Below, one piece after another: positions 8,028-15,208 of a stretch of 43,567 bases of DNA. Position 1 is the first letter of the stretch. Each line of letters begins with the position of its first letter. The DNA lies in NCBI GenBank assembly GCA_016871275.1, contig VFZG01000033.1:1-43567 (forward strand), in the 5' to 3' direction. Source of the DNA: Acidimicrobiia bacterium (GTDB lineage: Bacteria > Acidobacteriota > Vicinamibacteria > Vicinamibacterales > UBA2999). Position numbers and translations under genes: made by a program. The notes under the pieces were generated by a model. That model was given only the letters and a program-made list of their open reading frames with translations. It was not told where the DNA came from and did no database searches.

Positions 8028-8921
8028 CTACTTTGGACGGCGAATCGGACGGGGAGTTCGCGTGACCGACGTCGGCACCGGCGGCTTGCCGGCCTGCACC
8101 CACGCGCCGGTAATCACCGCCGCCACCCCGGCAATGGAGGCATTCAGCCGGCGCTCGAGGGTCGGCAGTGTGCCCTTCGCGAACGCGTCGAAGTAGCCGT
8201 CGTCATAGAACTCGCGCCCGGCCGCGGCGTCCTTGTCGGCGGCGAGCACATTGGCCGCATCCTTGGTGCCGGCAATCAAGGCTTCGAACATGAAGTCGCG
8301 CGGGTTGCTGACCGCCTTCACTGCCGGCGGCGCAATGGTCAGCGTGGCGCGGTTGCGCTCGAACAACTCGGACTCCCACCGCGCATGGACGCCGTGCTGA
8401 AAGGTCAACTGGCCGTCGTAGTTGACCACCGCATGCAACGGCACGTGGCCATCCGAGACGTAGTGCGCGAGAATCGCGGAGAAGAGCGCGATGTTGTCGA
8501 GCGCGTAGCCCGGCGCCGGCTGACGGGTCAGCGATTCGAACTCGCGCTGCAGCCGGCCGTAGAACTCAGCCGTGCGCCACGGCAGCAGGCCCTGCTGCTC
8601 GACGAATTCCCTGCCGAACTTCTGGATCGCTTTGTCGAAGTCACGCGGCAACTCGTTGAACGGGTACGGCCCGAACGCCTGGTGGTCGATGTCCAGGAAG
8701 TGATGGGGCGGCTCCGCGTCCCAGCCGGCGGTGCGCCACAAGTCGGGGTCGATTGAGCGCTCGACAATGAAGGTGCGGCGCTGCTCGAAGAGCGGCCGCA
8801 ACTCGGCCGGCAGCAACGCGATCATGCGATCGGCAATGAACTTGTGAGCTTCGAATCCCCATCCGGCGGCGGTGGACGGAACGAGGATCAGGGCGGCGAC
8901 AATCGCAGTAGCCAGGCGCAT
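8028..8921 (-). CDS. S1/P1 nuclease / zinc phospholipase C-fold secreted protein
   Basis: A 297-residue protein with a signal peptide (MRLATAIVAALILVPSTAAG), so the mature N-terminus would be WGFEAHKFIADRMIALLP. In the S1/P1 nuclease and phospholipase C fold the first Trp of the mature chain and downstream His/Asp residues bind a trinuclear zinc site. The His after WGFEA, HHFLDIDH and LAHYVSDGHVPLHAVVNYDGQL (about 150-170) fit those ligands. The C-terminus is Arg/Pro-rich and low complexity. The start is ATG at 8921; GGAGGT abuts it with no spacer, and TAAGAT lies just before, so either a very tight ribosome site or a leaderless start. Substrate (nucleic acid or phospholipid) cannot be told. 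Confidence 0.7.
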   Translation of the reverse strand: MRLATAIVAALILVPSTAAGWGFEAHKFIADRMIALLPAELRPLFEQRRTFIVERSIDPDLWRTAGWDAEPPHHFLDIDHQAFGPYPFNELPRDFDKAIQKFGREFVEQQGLLPWRTAEFYGRLQREFESLTRQPAPGYALDNIALFSAILAHYVSDGHVPLHAVVNYDGQLTFQHGVHARWESELFERNRATLTIAPPAVKAVSNPRDFMFEALIAGTKDAANVLAADKDAAAGREFYDDGYFDAFAKGTLPTLERRLNASIAGVAAVITGAWVQAGKPPVPTSVTRTPRPIRRPK

Positions 8922-8930
8922 ACCTCCATC

Positions 8931-9854
8931 TTACCGGAGCCTGACGGCAGACCATCCGTACGGGCCGGCGTTGGCGTAGCGATAGTCGTTGATCCAGATG
9001 CTGCGCTCCGCCGGGTTGACTTGTACGAACGGAAAGCGCGACCAGCGCAAAAACGCGCGGGCCAGCGGCAACTGCAGCGCCGGCTGTACCGACGGGTCGT
9101 TCCACCCCTTCTCCATGCCAAATCCAGCCGGGCGAAAGTGCGGCCTCGGATCGAACCACAGGTTCCCCTTCTCATAACGATCGTCCATGTCGATCACGAC
9201 TTCGCGACGGAAGGGATTGACCACCACCGGCGTCACCATGAAGCGGGTGTCGGCCGGACGCCCGCCACGCGCCAGGCCGGCGGCCACCTCGCGGCGTGCG
9301 ACGAAGGTCGACGCCAGCATGACCAGGACGTAGATCGCCGCCACCGTGACGCCAATCCGCGCCGGACGCGGATTCGTGCGGGCGAGAAACCAGCCAAGTC
9401 CCAGCGTCAGGTACAGCCACGGATCGACGATGTAGAGGGCGTCGCCGTAGAACCATCGCTCCGAGAACGGCATCAGCAACCGGACGCCGTAGCTGTTCAT
9501 CAAATCCATGAACACGTGCAGGAGCACGCCGATGTACGACAGCAGCAGGATCTGGCCAGGCCGGACCGGCTGCCCTGATGACCCGATGGCCGGCTGGCCC
9601 GATCGCCTGCTGCGGTAGCGGTCGTAGAGAAGCATCGCGCCGGTCAGCACGAGCGGCAGCGTGGCCAGCGCCAGCACGCCATGCGTCCAGCCGCGCCGGA
9701 ACGACATGGCCAGCGTGTCGGTGGCAAAGACGGCCGCGTCGATGTCTGGCAGGTTGCTGGCGATGACCAGCGTGCTGGTGGCGAGCGCCGTGCGCTTGTT
9801 CAAACCGGCACGGCTGGCGGCCATGCCGATCAACGAGTGACAGAGGTTATCCAC
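8931..9854 (-). CDS. YdjM/LexA-binding-type inner-membrane metal-dependent hydrolase
   Basis: A 307-residue protein from a GTG start. It carries the family's scattered metal-ligand motifs: DNLCHSLIGMAASRAG at the N-terminus, IASNLPDIDAAVF (about 32-44), RRGWTHGVLALATLPLVL (about 54-71), and YIGVLLHVFMDLMNSYGVRLLMPFSERWFYGDALYIVDPWLYL in the middle. Several hydrophobic helices place it in the inner membrane. The second half carries a soluble beta-rich region (FMVTPVVVNPFRREVVIDMDD). It lies 24 bases downstream of fadD; the gap is made almost wholly of a heptamer repeat. The biochemical substrate of this family is not established. Confidence 0.75.
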   Translation of the reverse strand: MDNLCHSLIGMAASRAGLNKRTALATSTLVIASNLPDIDAAVFATDTLAMSFRRGWTHGVLALATLPLVLTGAMLLYDRYRSRRSGQPAIGSSGQPVRPGQILLLSYIGVLLHVFMDLMNSYGVRLLMPFSERWFYGDALYIVDPWLYLTLGLGWFLARTNPRPARIGVTVAAIYVLVMLASTFVARREVAAGLARGGRPADTRFMVTPVVVNPFRREVVIDMDDRYEKGNLWFDPRPHFRPAGFGMEKGWNDPSVQPALQLPLARAFLRWSRFPFVQVNPAERSIWINDYRYANAGPYGWSAVRLR

Positions 9855-9855
9855 C

Positions 9856-9876
9856 GGGCTACGGGCTACGGGCGGA
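9856..9876. repeat. Heptamer array between fadD and the membrane hydrolase
   Basis: GGGCTAC twice, then GGGCGGA: three 7-base units filling most of the 24-base gap between the two genes. The unit resembles the GGCNNAC units at 31553-31622 and the octamers GGGCNNAC at 23532 and 37243. Confidence 0.7.
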
Positions 9877-9878
9877 GT

Positions 9879-11606
9879 CTAGCCGGTCTTCCGCTGCAGG
9901 TACGCCTGTTCGGCTTCGTCCCTGAGGTCCTTGCGCAGCACTTTTCCGACGTTCGTTTTCGGTAAGTCCTGCTTGAACACCACCATGCGCGGCACTTTAT
10001 ATCCGGTCAGTGACCTCTTGCAGTGCTGGCGAATCGCGTCTTCGGTCACGTCTTCCTTCGTCGCGACGAACGCGACGACAATTTCGCCGAACTCATCGTC
10101 TGGCACGCCAACGACGGCGGTGTCGGCCACGGCCGGGTGGGTGGCAATGACCGCTTCCACCTCGTTCGGGTACACGTTGAAGCCGCTGACGAGAATCATG
10201 TCCTTCTTGCGGTCGACGATCTGGATGTAGTGGTCTTCGTCCACGAGGGCGATGTCGCCGGTGGCGAGCCAGCCATCGCGAAGCACCTTGGCGGTTTCGT
10301 CGGGGCGCTGCCAGTAGCCCTGCATGACCTGCGGGCCCTTCACCAACAATTCGCCCGCCTCTCCGGGCGGCACGTCGCGGCCCTGGTCGTCGACCAGGCG
10401 AACGTCGGTGCCCGGCACCGGCACGCCAATGGACTCGCGCTTCGGACGCTGGAACGGATTCAACGTGGCAACGGGGGAGGTTTCGGTGAGCCCGTAGCCC
10501 TGGTAGATCGGCGTCCTGGTCATCGCCTCCCATCGCTCGCCAATCACCGGCACCAGCGCCATGCCGCCCGCCACCGATCCGCGCAACGACCAGTTTGGCT
10601 TCTCCTGGAACCACGGTTCATGCATCAGGCCGGCAAACAGGGTGTTCACACCGGTGAACCACGTGATGGGCTCACCCAGCATCACGGCCTTGAGGTTCGA
10701 GAGCGGGCGCGGGCTCGGCACCAGCACGTTCCGCCCGCCCACGAGATAGAAAATTATCAGGTTCGCCGTGAACGCGAAGATGTGGTACAGCGGCAATGCC
10801 GTCAGCATCACTTCCTGGCCGAAGCGCAGGAACGGCTTCCACATTTCAAGGCCCTGCATCGTGTTGGCCACCAGGTTGCCGTGCGTCAGCGTGGCGCCTT
10901 TCGCCACGCCGGTCGTGCCGCCGGTGTACTGCAGGGCGGCCACGCTGCCGTGCGTGAGCGACCGCGCGTAGACCGTTGGATCCGCTCCGGCAGCGATGCG
11001 ATCCGCGCCGGCCGTCAGCGCCTGTGTCATCGTGGTGTGCGGGAAGGTGATCGGCGGAATCATCTTCTTCACGTACTTCTGGACGGCCTTGATGATGAGC
11101 CGTTTCAGCGGCGGCAGCAGGTCGGAAATGCTGACGACTACCACCGTTCGAATCGACGTCTTGGGAAGGACTTCCGCCACCTTGGTGGCGAACAGATCGA
11201 TCACGATCAGTCCCGTGGCGCCGCTGTCGGTAAACTGATGCACCATTTCCGTGGTCGTATACAGCGGATTCGTATTCGCCATCACGAGCCCGGCCTTCAA
11301 AGTTCCGAACACGGCTATCGGGTAGGCCAGGCAATTCGGCATCTGGATGGCGACACGATCGCCGGGCTTGAAGCCGGCCACTTCGCGCAGGTAGACCGCG
11401 AACTGATCCGACAACCGGTCCGCCTCTTCAAAGGTGATGCTGCCCTGCGAACCGTTGGGCAGCCCGAGCGTGAACGCCGGCTGCTTCGAAAAGGTCGCAG
11501 ATGCACGACGAATCATCGCCGGCAGGTGTGGGTACTCCAGCGGCCCGAGATCGTGGGGAGTCTCCGGCGGGTAGAATTTGGTCCACGGACGAGCCGAGCC
11601 TGTCAT
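9879..11606 (-). CDS. fadD: Long-chain fatty acid-CoA ligase
   Basis: A 575-residue AMP-forming acyl-CoA synthetase that activates fatty acids with ATP and CoA at the cytoplasmic face. Motifs: phosphate loop YTGGTTGVAKGATLTHGN (about 230-247), the A5-type QGYGLTETSPVATLN, hinge-region YWQRPDETAKVLRDGWLATGDIA, and the C-terminal IVDRKKDMILVSGFNVYPNEVEAVIA with the catalytic-type Lys in LPKTNVGKVLRKDLRDE. Overall resemblance is to proteobacterial FadD rather than short-chain ligases. It leads the minus-strand run 1-11606 and is divergent from the SGNH lipoprotein gene. A second, different acyl-CoA ligase is at 27284-28855. Confidence 0.92.
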   Translation of the reverse strand: MTGSARPWTKFYPPETPHDLGPLEYPHLPAMIRRASATFSKQPAFTLGLPNGSQGSITFEEADRLSDQFAVYLREVAGFKPGDRVAIQMPNCLAYPIAVFGTLKAGLVMANTNPLYTTTEMVHQFTDSGATGLIVIDLFATKVAEVLPKTSIRTVVVVSISDLLPPLKRLIIKAVQKYVKKMIPPITFPHTTMTQALTAGADRIAAGADPTVYARSLTHGSVAALQYTGGTTGVAKGATLTHGNLVANTMQGLEMWKPFLRFGQEVMLTALPLYHIFAFTANLIIFYLVGGRNVLVPSPRPLSNLKAVMLGEPITWFTGVNTLFAGLMHEPWFQEKPNWSLRGSVAGGMALVPVIGERWEAMTRTPIYQGYGLTETSPVATLNPFQRPKRESIGVPVPGTDVRLVDDQGRDVPPGEAGELLVKGPQVMQGYWQRPDETAKVLRDGWLATGDIALVDEDHYIQIVDRKKDMILVSGFNVYPNEVEAVIATHPAVADTAVVGVPDDEFGEIVVAFVATKEDVTEDAIRQHCKRSLTGYKVPRMVVFKQDLPKTNVGKVLRKDLRDEAEQAYLQRKTG

Positions 11607-11691
11607 GTCGGTGCCTTTCCGCCTCCTGGGGCGCCGGTGCTGTGTCCGGGGCGTAATTCTTGCACAGATGCGGCGTAAACCCCTTGTCTAT

Positions 11692-12573
11692 ATGAACCGA
11701 CGACTGCCCTTTGCCGTGATCCTCGCCGTGGTTGCCTCAGGTCTCGCCTGCGCCAGATCGGAAGGCCCGACAGCTCCGTCACCTACCGTCTCCAGCGGCC
11801 CCATTTCTTACACAGCCATTGGCGCCAGTGACGGCATCGGGGTTGGCAGTTCTGCCGTGTGCATTCCGCTGGCGCCCGACTGCATCGACGGCAGGGGGTA
11901 TGTGCAGAGCCTGGCGCGAAGCCTCAAGGCGACCGGCCGCGAGTTCAGCTGGCGCAACCTCAGCCTGCCGGGCGCGGTCTTGAGCAGGGCGATCGAGGAC
12001 CTGGCGCGTGACATTGGCACGCCGATCGAATCGCTGGCCGGCAACTTCATCGAGCGGCAGGCGCCGTTTGTCCCGACCAACACGACGCACGTGACGATTT
12101 TCGCCGGCGGTAACGATGCCAATGTCATTGGCCGCGCCGCGCGTACCGGCCGCGGTGGCAGCGACGTGAACGGCTATGTGGACGCGCAGGTGCGTCAATG
12201 GGGCGCCGACCTCGAGGACCTGGTGACGCGCGTCCGCAGCCGCGCACCCAACGCGCGGATCGTCGCGCTCAACATGATCAACCTGGCGGGTGCGCCCTAC
12301 CTGGCGTCGAACCCCATTGTTGAGAAGAGCCTGATGCAGCGGGTAGCGGTCGGCATTTCCGATCGCGTCAACGCGCTCACGAGCCGCAGCGTCCTGGTCG
12401 TGGACCTGATGTGCGACGCCCGGCTCTACCTGACGAGCAGCTACGCCTCCGACGGCTTCCACCCCGGGGACGCAGGCTACGCGGTGCTCGCCGAACTGGC
12501 CTGGCCCGCGCTGAGCAGCGGCACGGCCTCGCCCCCCAACCCCTCCTGTCCCCAGCGCCGCCTTTTCCCCTGA
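11692..12573 (+). CDS. SGNH/GDSL-type hydrolase lipoprotein
   Basis: A 293-residue protein from ATG 11692 (MNRRLPFAVILAVVASGLACARSEG), with a lipobox SGLAC that makes Cys23 a likely lipidated N-terminus. SGNH blocks are visible: YTAIGASDGIGVGSS, where Ser in GASD sits at the usual nucleophile position; THVTIFAGGNDANVIG for block III (GGND); and YASDGFHPGDAGYAVLAELAW for block V (DxxHP, catalytic Asp/His). It therefore probably acts as an esterase or lipase in the periplasm or at the outer membrane. The frame is open to 11578, but the extra N-terminus overlaps fadD and would hide the lipobox. The C-terminal tail (SGTASPPNPSCPQRRLFP) is low complexity and runs into a repeat region. Confidence 0.8.
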   Translation: MNRRLPFAVILAVVASGLACARSEGPTAPSPTVSSGPISYTAIGASDGIGVGSSAVCIPLAPDCIDGRGYVQSLARSLKATGREFSWRNLSLPGAVLSRAIEDLARDIGTPIESLAGNFIERQAPFVPTNTTHVTIFAGGNDANVIGRAARTGRGGSDVNGYVDAQVRQWGADLEDLVTRVRSRAPNARIVALNMINLAGAPYLASNPIVEKSLMQRVAVGISDRVNALTSRSVLVVDLMCDARLYLTSSYASDGFHPGDAGYAVLAELAWPALSSGTASPPNPSCPQRRLFP

Positions 12574-12850
12574 TCGCCGGGGGGCTGGCCCCAAACGTCG
12601 CACCGCCCCGAGGGGGCTGGCGGGGCGATGTGACGTTTGGGGCCAGCCCCTTCGGTACAGAGAGCAGTGCGACGTTTGGGGCCAGCCCCCTCGGGGCGGC
12701 CACCTGGGTGCAGCACCCTGGGTGCGCCAGGAGTCGCGATTTCGGTCAAGTGACCGCTCGAGCCTCGGTGAATTTGTGCTAGATCAGCACGCGCGGAAAG
12801 TCATTTTGCACTTTTAGACGCAGATTTACCTCTTTCATGGGTTAAATATT
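12574..12850. other. Non-coding repeat-rich stretch between SGNH gene and glnA
   Basis: The 354-base gap before glnA holds no convincing gene. Its first half contains three copies of a 19-base repeat and smaller hairpins (GGGTGC-A-GCACCC at 12706-12718, with CCTGGGTGC repeated at 12703 and 12717). The second half (about 12770-12927) turns abruptly A+T-rich and carries the glnA control region. Small frames here merely translate the repeats. Confidence 0.7.
12581..12689. repeat. Three copies of a 19-base repeat, one inverted
   Basis: GACGTTTGGGGCCAGCCCC is present exactly at 12632-12650 and 12671-12689, and in inverse orientation at 12581-12599. Copies one and two form a perfect 19-base inverted repeat around a 32-base loop. 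Each copy contains its own GGGGC-GCCCC-type self-complementarity (GGGGCCAGCCCC). It lies just after the SGNH stop and could act as a transcription terminator, or be a dispersed REP-like element. Confidence 0.85.
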
Positions 12851-12877
12851 GTAAAGTGAAAGCCGATCGTGCATACT
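12849..12877 (+). promoter_or_regulatory. Candidate glnA promoter
   Basis: TTGTAA (12849-12854), a 17-base spacer, then CATACT (12872-12877) give a plausible sigma-70-type promoter in an A+T-rich patch. The predicted transcript start would be about 40 bases before the glnA ATG, leaving room for the ribosome site AAAAGGGG near 12911. The -10 overlaps a perfect palindrome. Confidence 0.4.
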
Positions 12878-12885
12878 TATGCACG
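12868..12885. promoter_or_regulatory. Palindromic operator candidate upstream of glnA
   Basis: CGTGCATA, two bases (CT), then TATGCACG: a perfect 8-base inverted repeat. It overlaps the candidate -10 and sits 42 bases before the glnA ATG. The half-site spacing (TGCA-N6-TGCA) differs from the NtrC site as I know it (TGCACC-N5-GGTGCA), so the regulator is not identified. Confidence 0.55.
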
Positions 12886-12927
12886 CTCTTGGTCTGTAAA
12901 AACACCACATAAAAGGGGCGCGTACAC

Positions 12928-15108
12928 ATGGGATCTGCAGCACTCAGCGAGGCAATCAAGGGCATACGCAGTTGGGCCATGAACGAAGGGCGTCTCACGC
13001 AGACGCCGGCGCAGGTCAAGGACACCTACGGCGTACGGGTGTTCAACGACAAGGTCCAGCAGGCCCGCCTGCCAAAGGACGCGTATAAAGCGCTGCGCGA
13101 CACCATCACCAACGGCACGCCGCTTGACCTGTCGACAGCGGACGCCGTGGCCAATGCGCTGAAGGATTGGGCGGTTGAGAATGGCGCGTCGCACTACACG
13201 CACTGGTTCCAGCCGCTCACCGGCATCACGGCTGAAAAGCACGACGCCTTCTACGCGCCGACGGCGGATGGCCGGTCGATCGCAGAGTTCCGCGGCAAGG
13301 AACTGGTCCGCGGCGAGCCCGATGCCTCGTCGTTCCCGTCGGGCGGCATGCGCAGCACTTTTGAGGCGCGCGGCTATACCGCCTGGGACCCGACCAGCCC
13401 GCCGTGGCTGCTCGTGAGCAACAACAGCGTCACGCTGGTCATTCCGACGGCATTCGTCAGCTGGACGGGCGTGGCGCTCGACAAGAAGACACCACTGCTC
13501 CGCTCCATGGAGGCCCTGTCGGCGCAGGCCGTGCGCGTGCTCAAGCTGTTTGGCTCCAAGGCGACGCGCGTCACCGCCACCTTCGGTCCCGAGCAGGAGT
13601 ACTTCCTGATCGACAGCAATTTCTACTTCAACCGGCCCGACCTCCTGAACGCCGGCCGCACGCTGTTCGGCGCGACGCCGCCGAAAGGCCAGGAGCTCGA
13701 GGATCAGTACTTCGGCTCCATCCCTGAGCGCGTCCTCGCGTTCATGGCCGACGTCGAGGCGGAGCTGTACAAGTGCGGCGTGCCGATCAAGACCCGGCAC
13801 AACGAAGTCGCGCCGTCCCAGTACGAGGTCGCGCCGATCTTCGAGAGCGCCAACGTCGCCACCGATCACCAGATGATGACGATGGAGACGATGAAGCGGG
13901 TGGCGCCGAAGTACGGCCTGGCGTGCCTGATTCATGAGAAGCCGTTCGCCGGCGTCAACGGATCAGGCAAGCACCTGAACTGGAGCATCGGCGACGACCT
14001 GGGCAACAACCTGCTCGGGCCGGGCGACACGCCCCACGACAACCTGCAGTTCCTGTTCTTCTGCACGGCGGTGATTCGTGCCGTGGATGTGTGGCAGGGC
14101 CTGCTGCGCTACTCGATCGCCCACGCCGGCAACGATCATCGCCTCGGCGCCAACGAAGCGCCGCCGGCGATCCTCTCGGTGTTCCTCGGCGACATGCTCA
14201 CCGACATCTTCGAGCAGGTCGAAAAGGCCGGCCAGGCAAAGTCGACCAAGACCGGCGGCACGCTCGACATCGGCGTCGGCGCGCTGCCCAAATTGCCGCG
14301 CGATGCGGGCGACCGCAACCGCACCTCGCCGTTCGCTTTCACTGGCAACAAGTTCGAGTTTCGCGCCGTCGGCTCGACGCAGAACGTCGGCCTGCCCGGC
14401 ACGTGCCTCAACGTCGCGGTCTGCGAGTCGCTCGACACGCTCGGTAGCGCGCTCGAGAGCCGGCTGAAGAAGGGCGAACCGCTCGAAGACGCGGTCAAAG
14501 CGATCCTGAAGACGACGATCAAGAAGCACAAGCGGATCATCTTCAACGGCAACGGCTACTCCGCCGACTGGCAGAGGGAAGCCGCCAAGCGCGGACTGCT
14601 GAACCTGAAGAACACCGTTGATGCGCTGCCGCAGATCGTCACCACGGACGTGGTCCGGGCATTCGAGCAGTACAAGGTCCTGACCGAGGCGGAACTGCAC
14701 GCCCGGTACGAAATCAGCCTCGAGACCTACAACAAGACGATCAACATCGAGGCCCAGTTGATGGTATTGATGGCCAATCGCTACATCCTGCCTGCGGCGC
14801 TGGAGTATCAGACGCAGCTTGGTCAGAGCGTCGCGGCGGCCAGGGCGGGCGGGGTATTGAGCAAGGGCGGCAAGAAGCACCTCGCCAACCTGGTGAAGCT
14901 GATCGACGCCTTCAAGGCGCAGACCGACAAGCTCGATGCGGCGGCCGCACACGGCGGCGGCGCCGCGGACAAGCACGCCAAGTACATGCGCGATACCGTG
15001 GTGCCGGCCATGGTGAAGCTGCGCGCGCTCGGTGACCAGCTCGAGCTGGTCGTGCCCCACGCGCAGTGGCCGCTGCCGACGTATCGAGAGATGCTGTTTG
15101 TGAAGTAA
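12928..15108 (+). CDS. glnN: Glutamine synthetase type III
   Basis: A 726-residue ATP-dependent glutamate-ammonia ligase of the long GSIII class, which is larger than the 450-residue GSI. Diagnostic stretches are [58 protein letters not shown] (glutamate-binding metal ligands), [32 protein letters not shown], and the C-terminal helical domain ending in [11 protein letters not shown]. It assimilates ammonia in the cytoplasm. It stands alone with its own A+T-rich promoter region, a purine-rich ribosome site (AAAAGGGG) and a palindrome over the putative -10, so it is probably regulated by nitrogen or a similar signal. The 3' side has a G-rich array with a hairpin. Confidence 0.96.
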   Translation: MGSAALSEAIKGIRSWAMNEGRLTQTPAQVKDTYGVRVFNDKVQQARLPKDAYKALRDTITNGTPLDLSTADAVANALKDWAVENGASHYTHWFQPLTGITAEKHDAFYAPTADGRSIAEFRGKELVRGEPDASSFPSGGMRSTFEARGYTAWDPTSPPWLLVSNNSVTLVIPTAFVSWTGVALDKKTPLLRSMEALSAQAVRVLKLFGSKATRVTATFGPEQEYFLIDSNFYFNRPDLLNAGRTLFGATPPKGQELEDQYFGSIPERVLAFMADVEAELYKCGVPIKTRHNEVAPSQYEVAPIFESANVATDHQMMTMETMKRVAPKYGLACLIHEKPFAGVNGSGKHLNWSIGDDLGNNLLGPGDTPHDNLQFLFFCTAVIRAVDVWQGLLRYSIAHAGNDHRLGANEAPPAILSVFLGDMLTDIFEQVEKAGQAKSTKTGGTLDIGVGALPKLPRDAGDRNRTSPFAFTGNKFEFRAVGSTQNVGLPGTCLNVAVCESLDTLGSALESRLKKGEPLEDAVKAILKTTIKKHKRIIFNGNGYSADWQREAAKRGLLNLKNTVDALPQIVTTDVVRAFEQYKVLTEAELHARYEISLETYNKTINIEAQLMVLMANRYILPAALEYQTQLGQSVAAARAGGVLSKGGKKHLANLVKLIDAFKAQTDKLDAAAAHGGGAADKHAKYMRDTVVPAMVKLRALGDQLELVVPHAQWPLPTYREMLFVK

Positions 15109-15114
15109 GGTCTT

Positions 15115-15186
15115 GGGGGGCTAGGGGCTTAGGGGCTTAGGGACTAGGGGCTTAGGGCTGCCCCTAAGACCTTAGGCCCTTAGGCC
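15115..15186. repeat. Telomere-like G-rich array and inverted copy after glnA
   Basis: From 15117, units of GGGGCTA/GGGGCTTA (7-8 bases) repeat five times to about 15157, followed by complementary CCCCTAAG and CTTAGGCC units to 15186. CTTAGGG (15151-15157) pairs with CCCTAAG (15162-15168), a 7-base stem. The G-tract spacing fits a G-quadruplex. It fills the gap between glnA and the next gene and may end glnA transcription. Confidence 0.8.
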
Positions 15187-15208
15187 ATGCATCTCGGCCC
15201 TCAGGCCC

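Noticed and set aside
10023-11678. 551-codon plus-strand frame across fadD
   Set aside because: It is antisense to a clear acyl-CoA ligase; composition is His/Arg-rich as in G+C-rich shadow frames.
12581-12725. CRISPR array
   Set aside because: Only three repeats, in mixed orientation, with unequal spacers and no cas genes.
12868-12885. NtrC binding site
   Set aside because: Half-site spacing is six bases between TGCA cores rather than the nine expected, so it is reported only as an unassigned operator.
13963-15060. 365-codon minus-strand frame across glutamine synthetase
   Set aside because: Shadow of glnN; no domain or start signal of its own.
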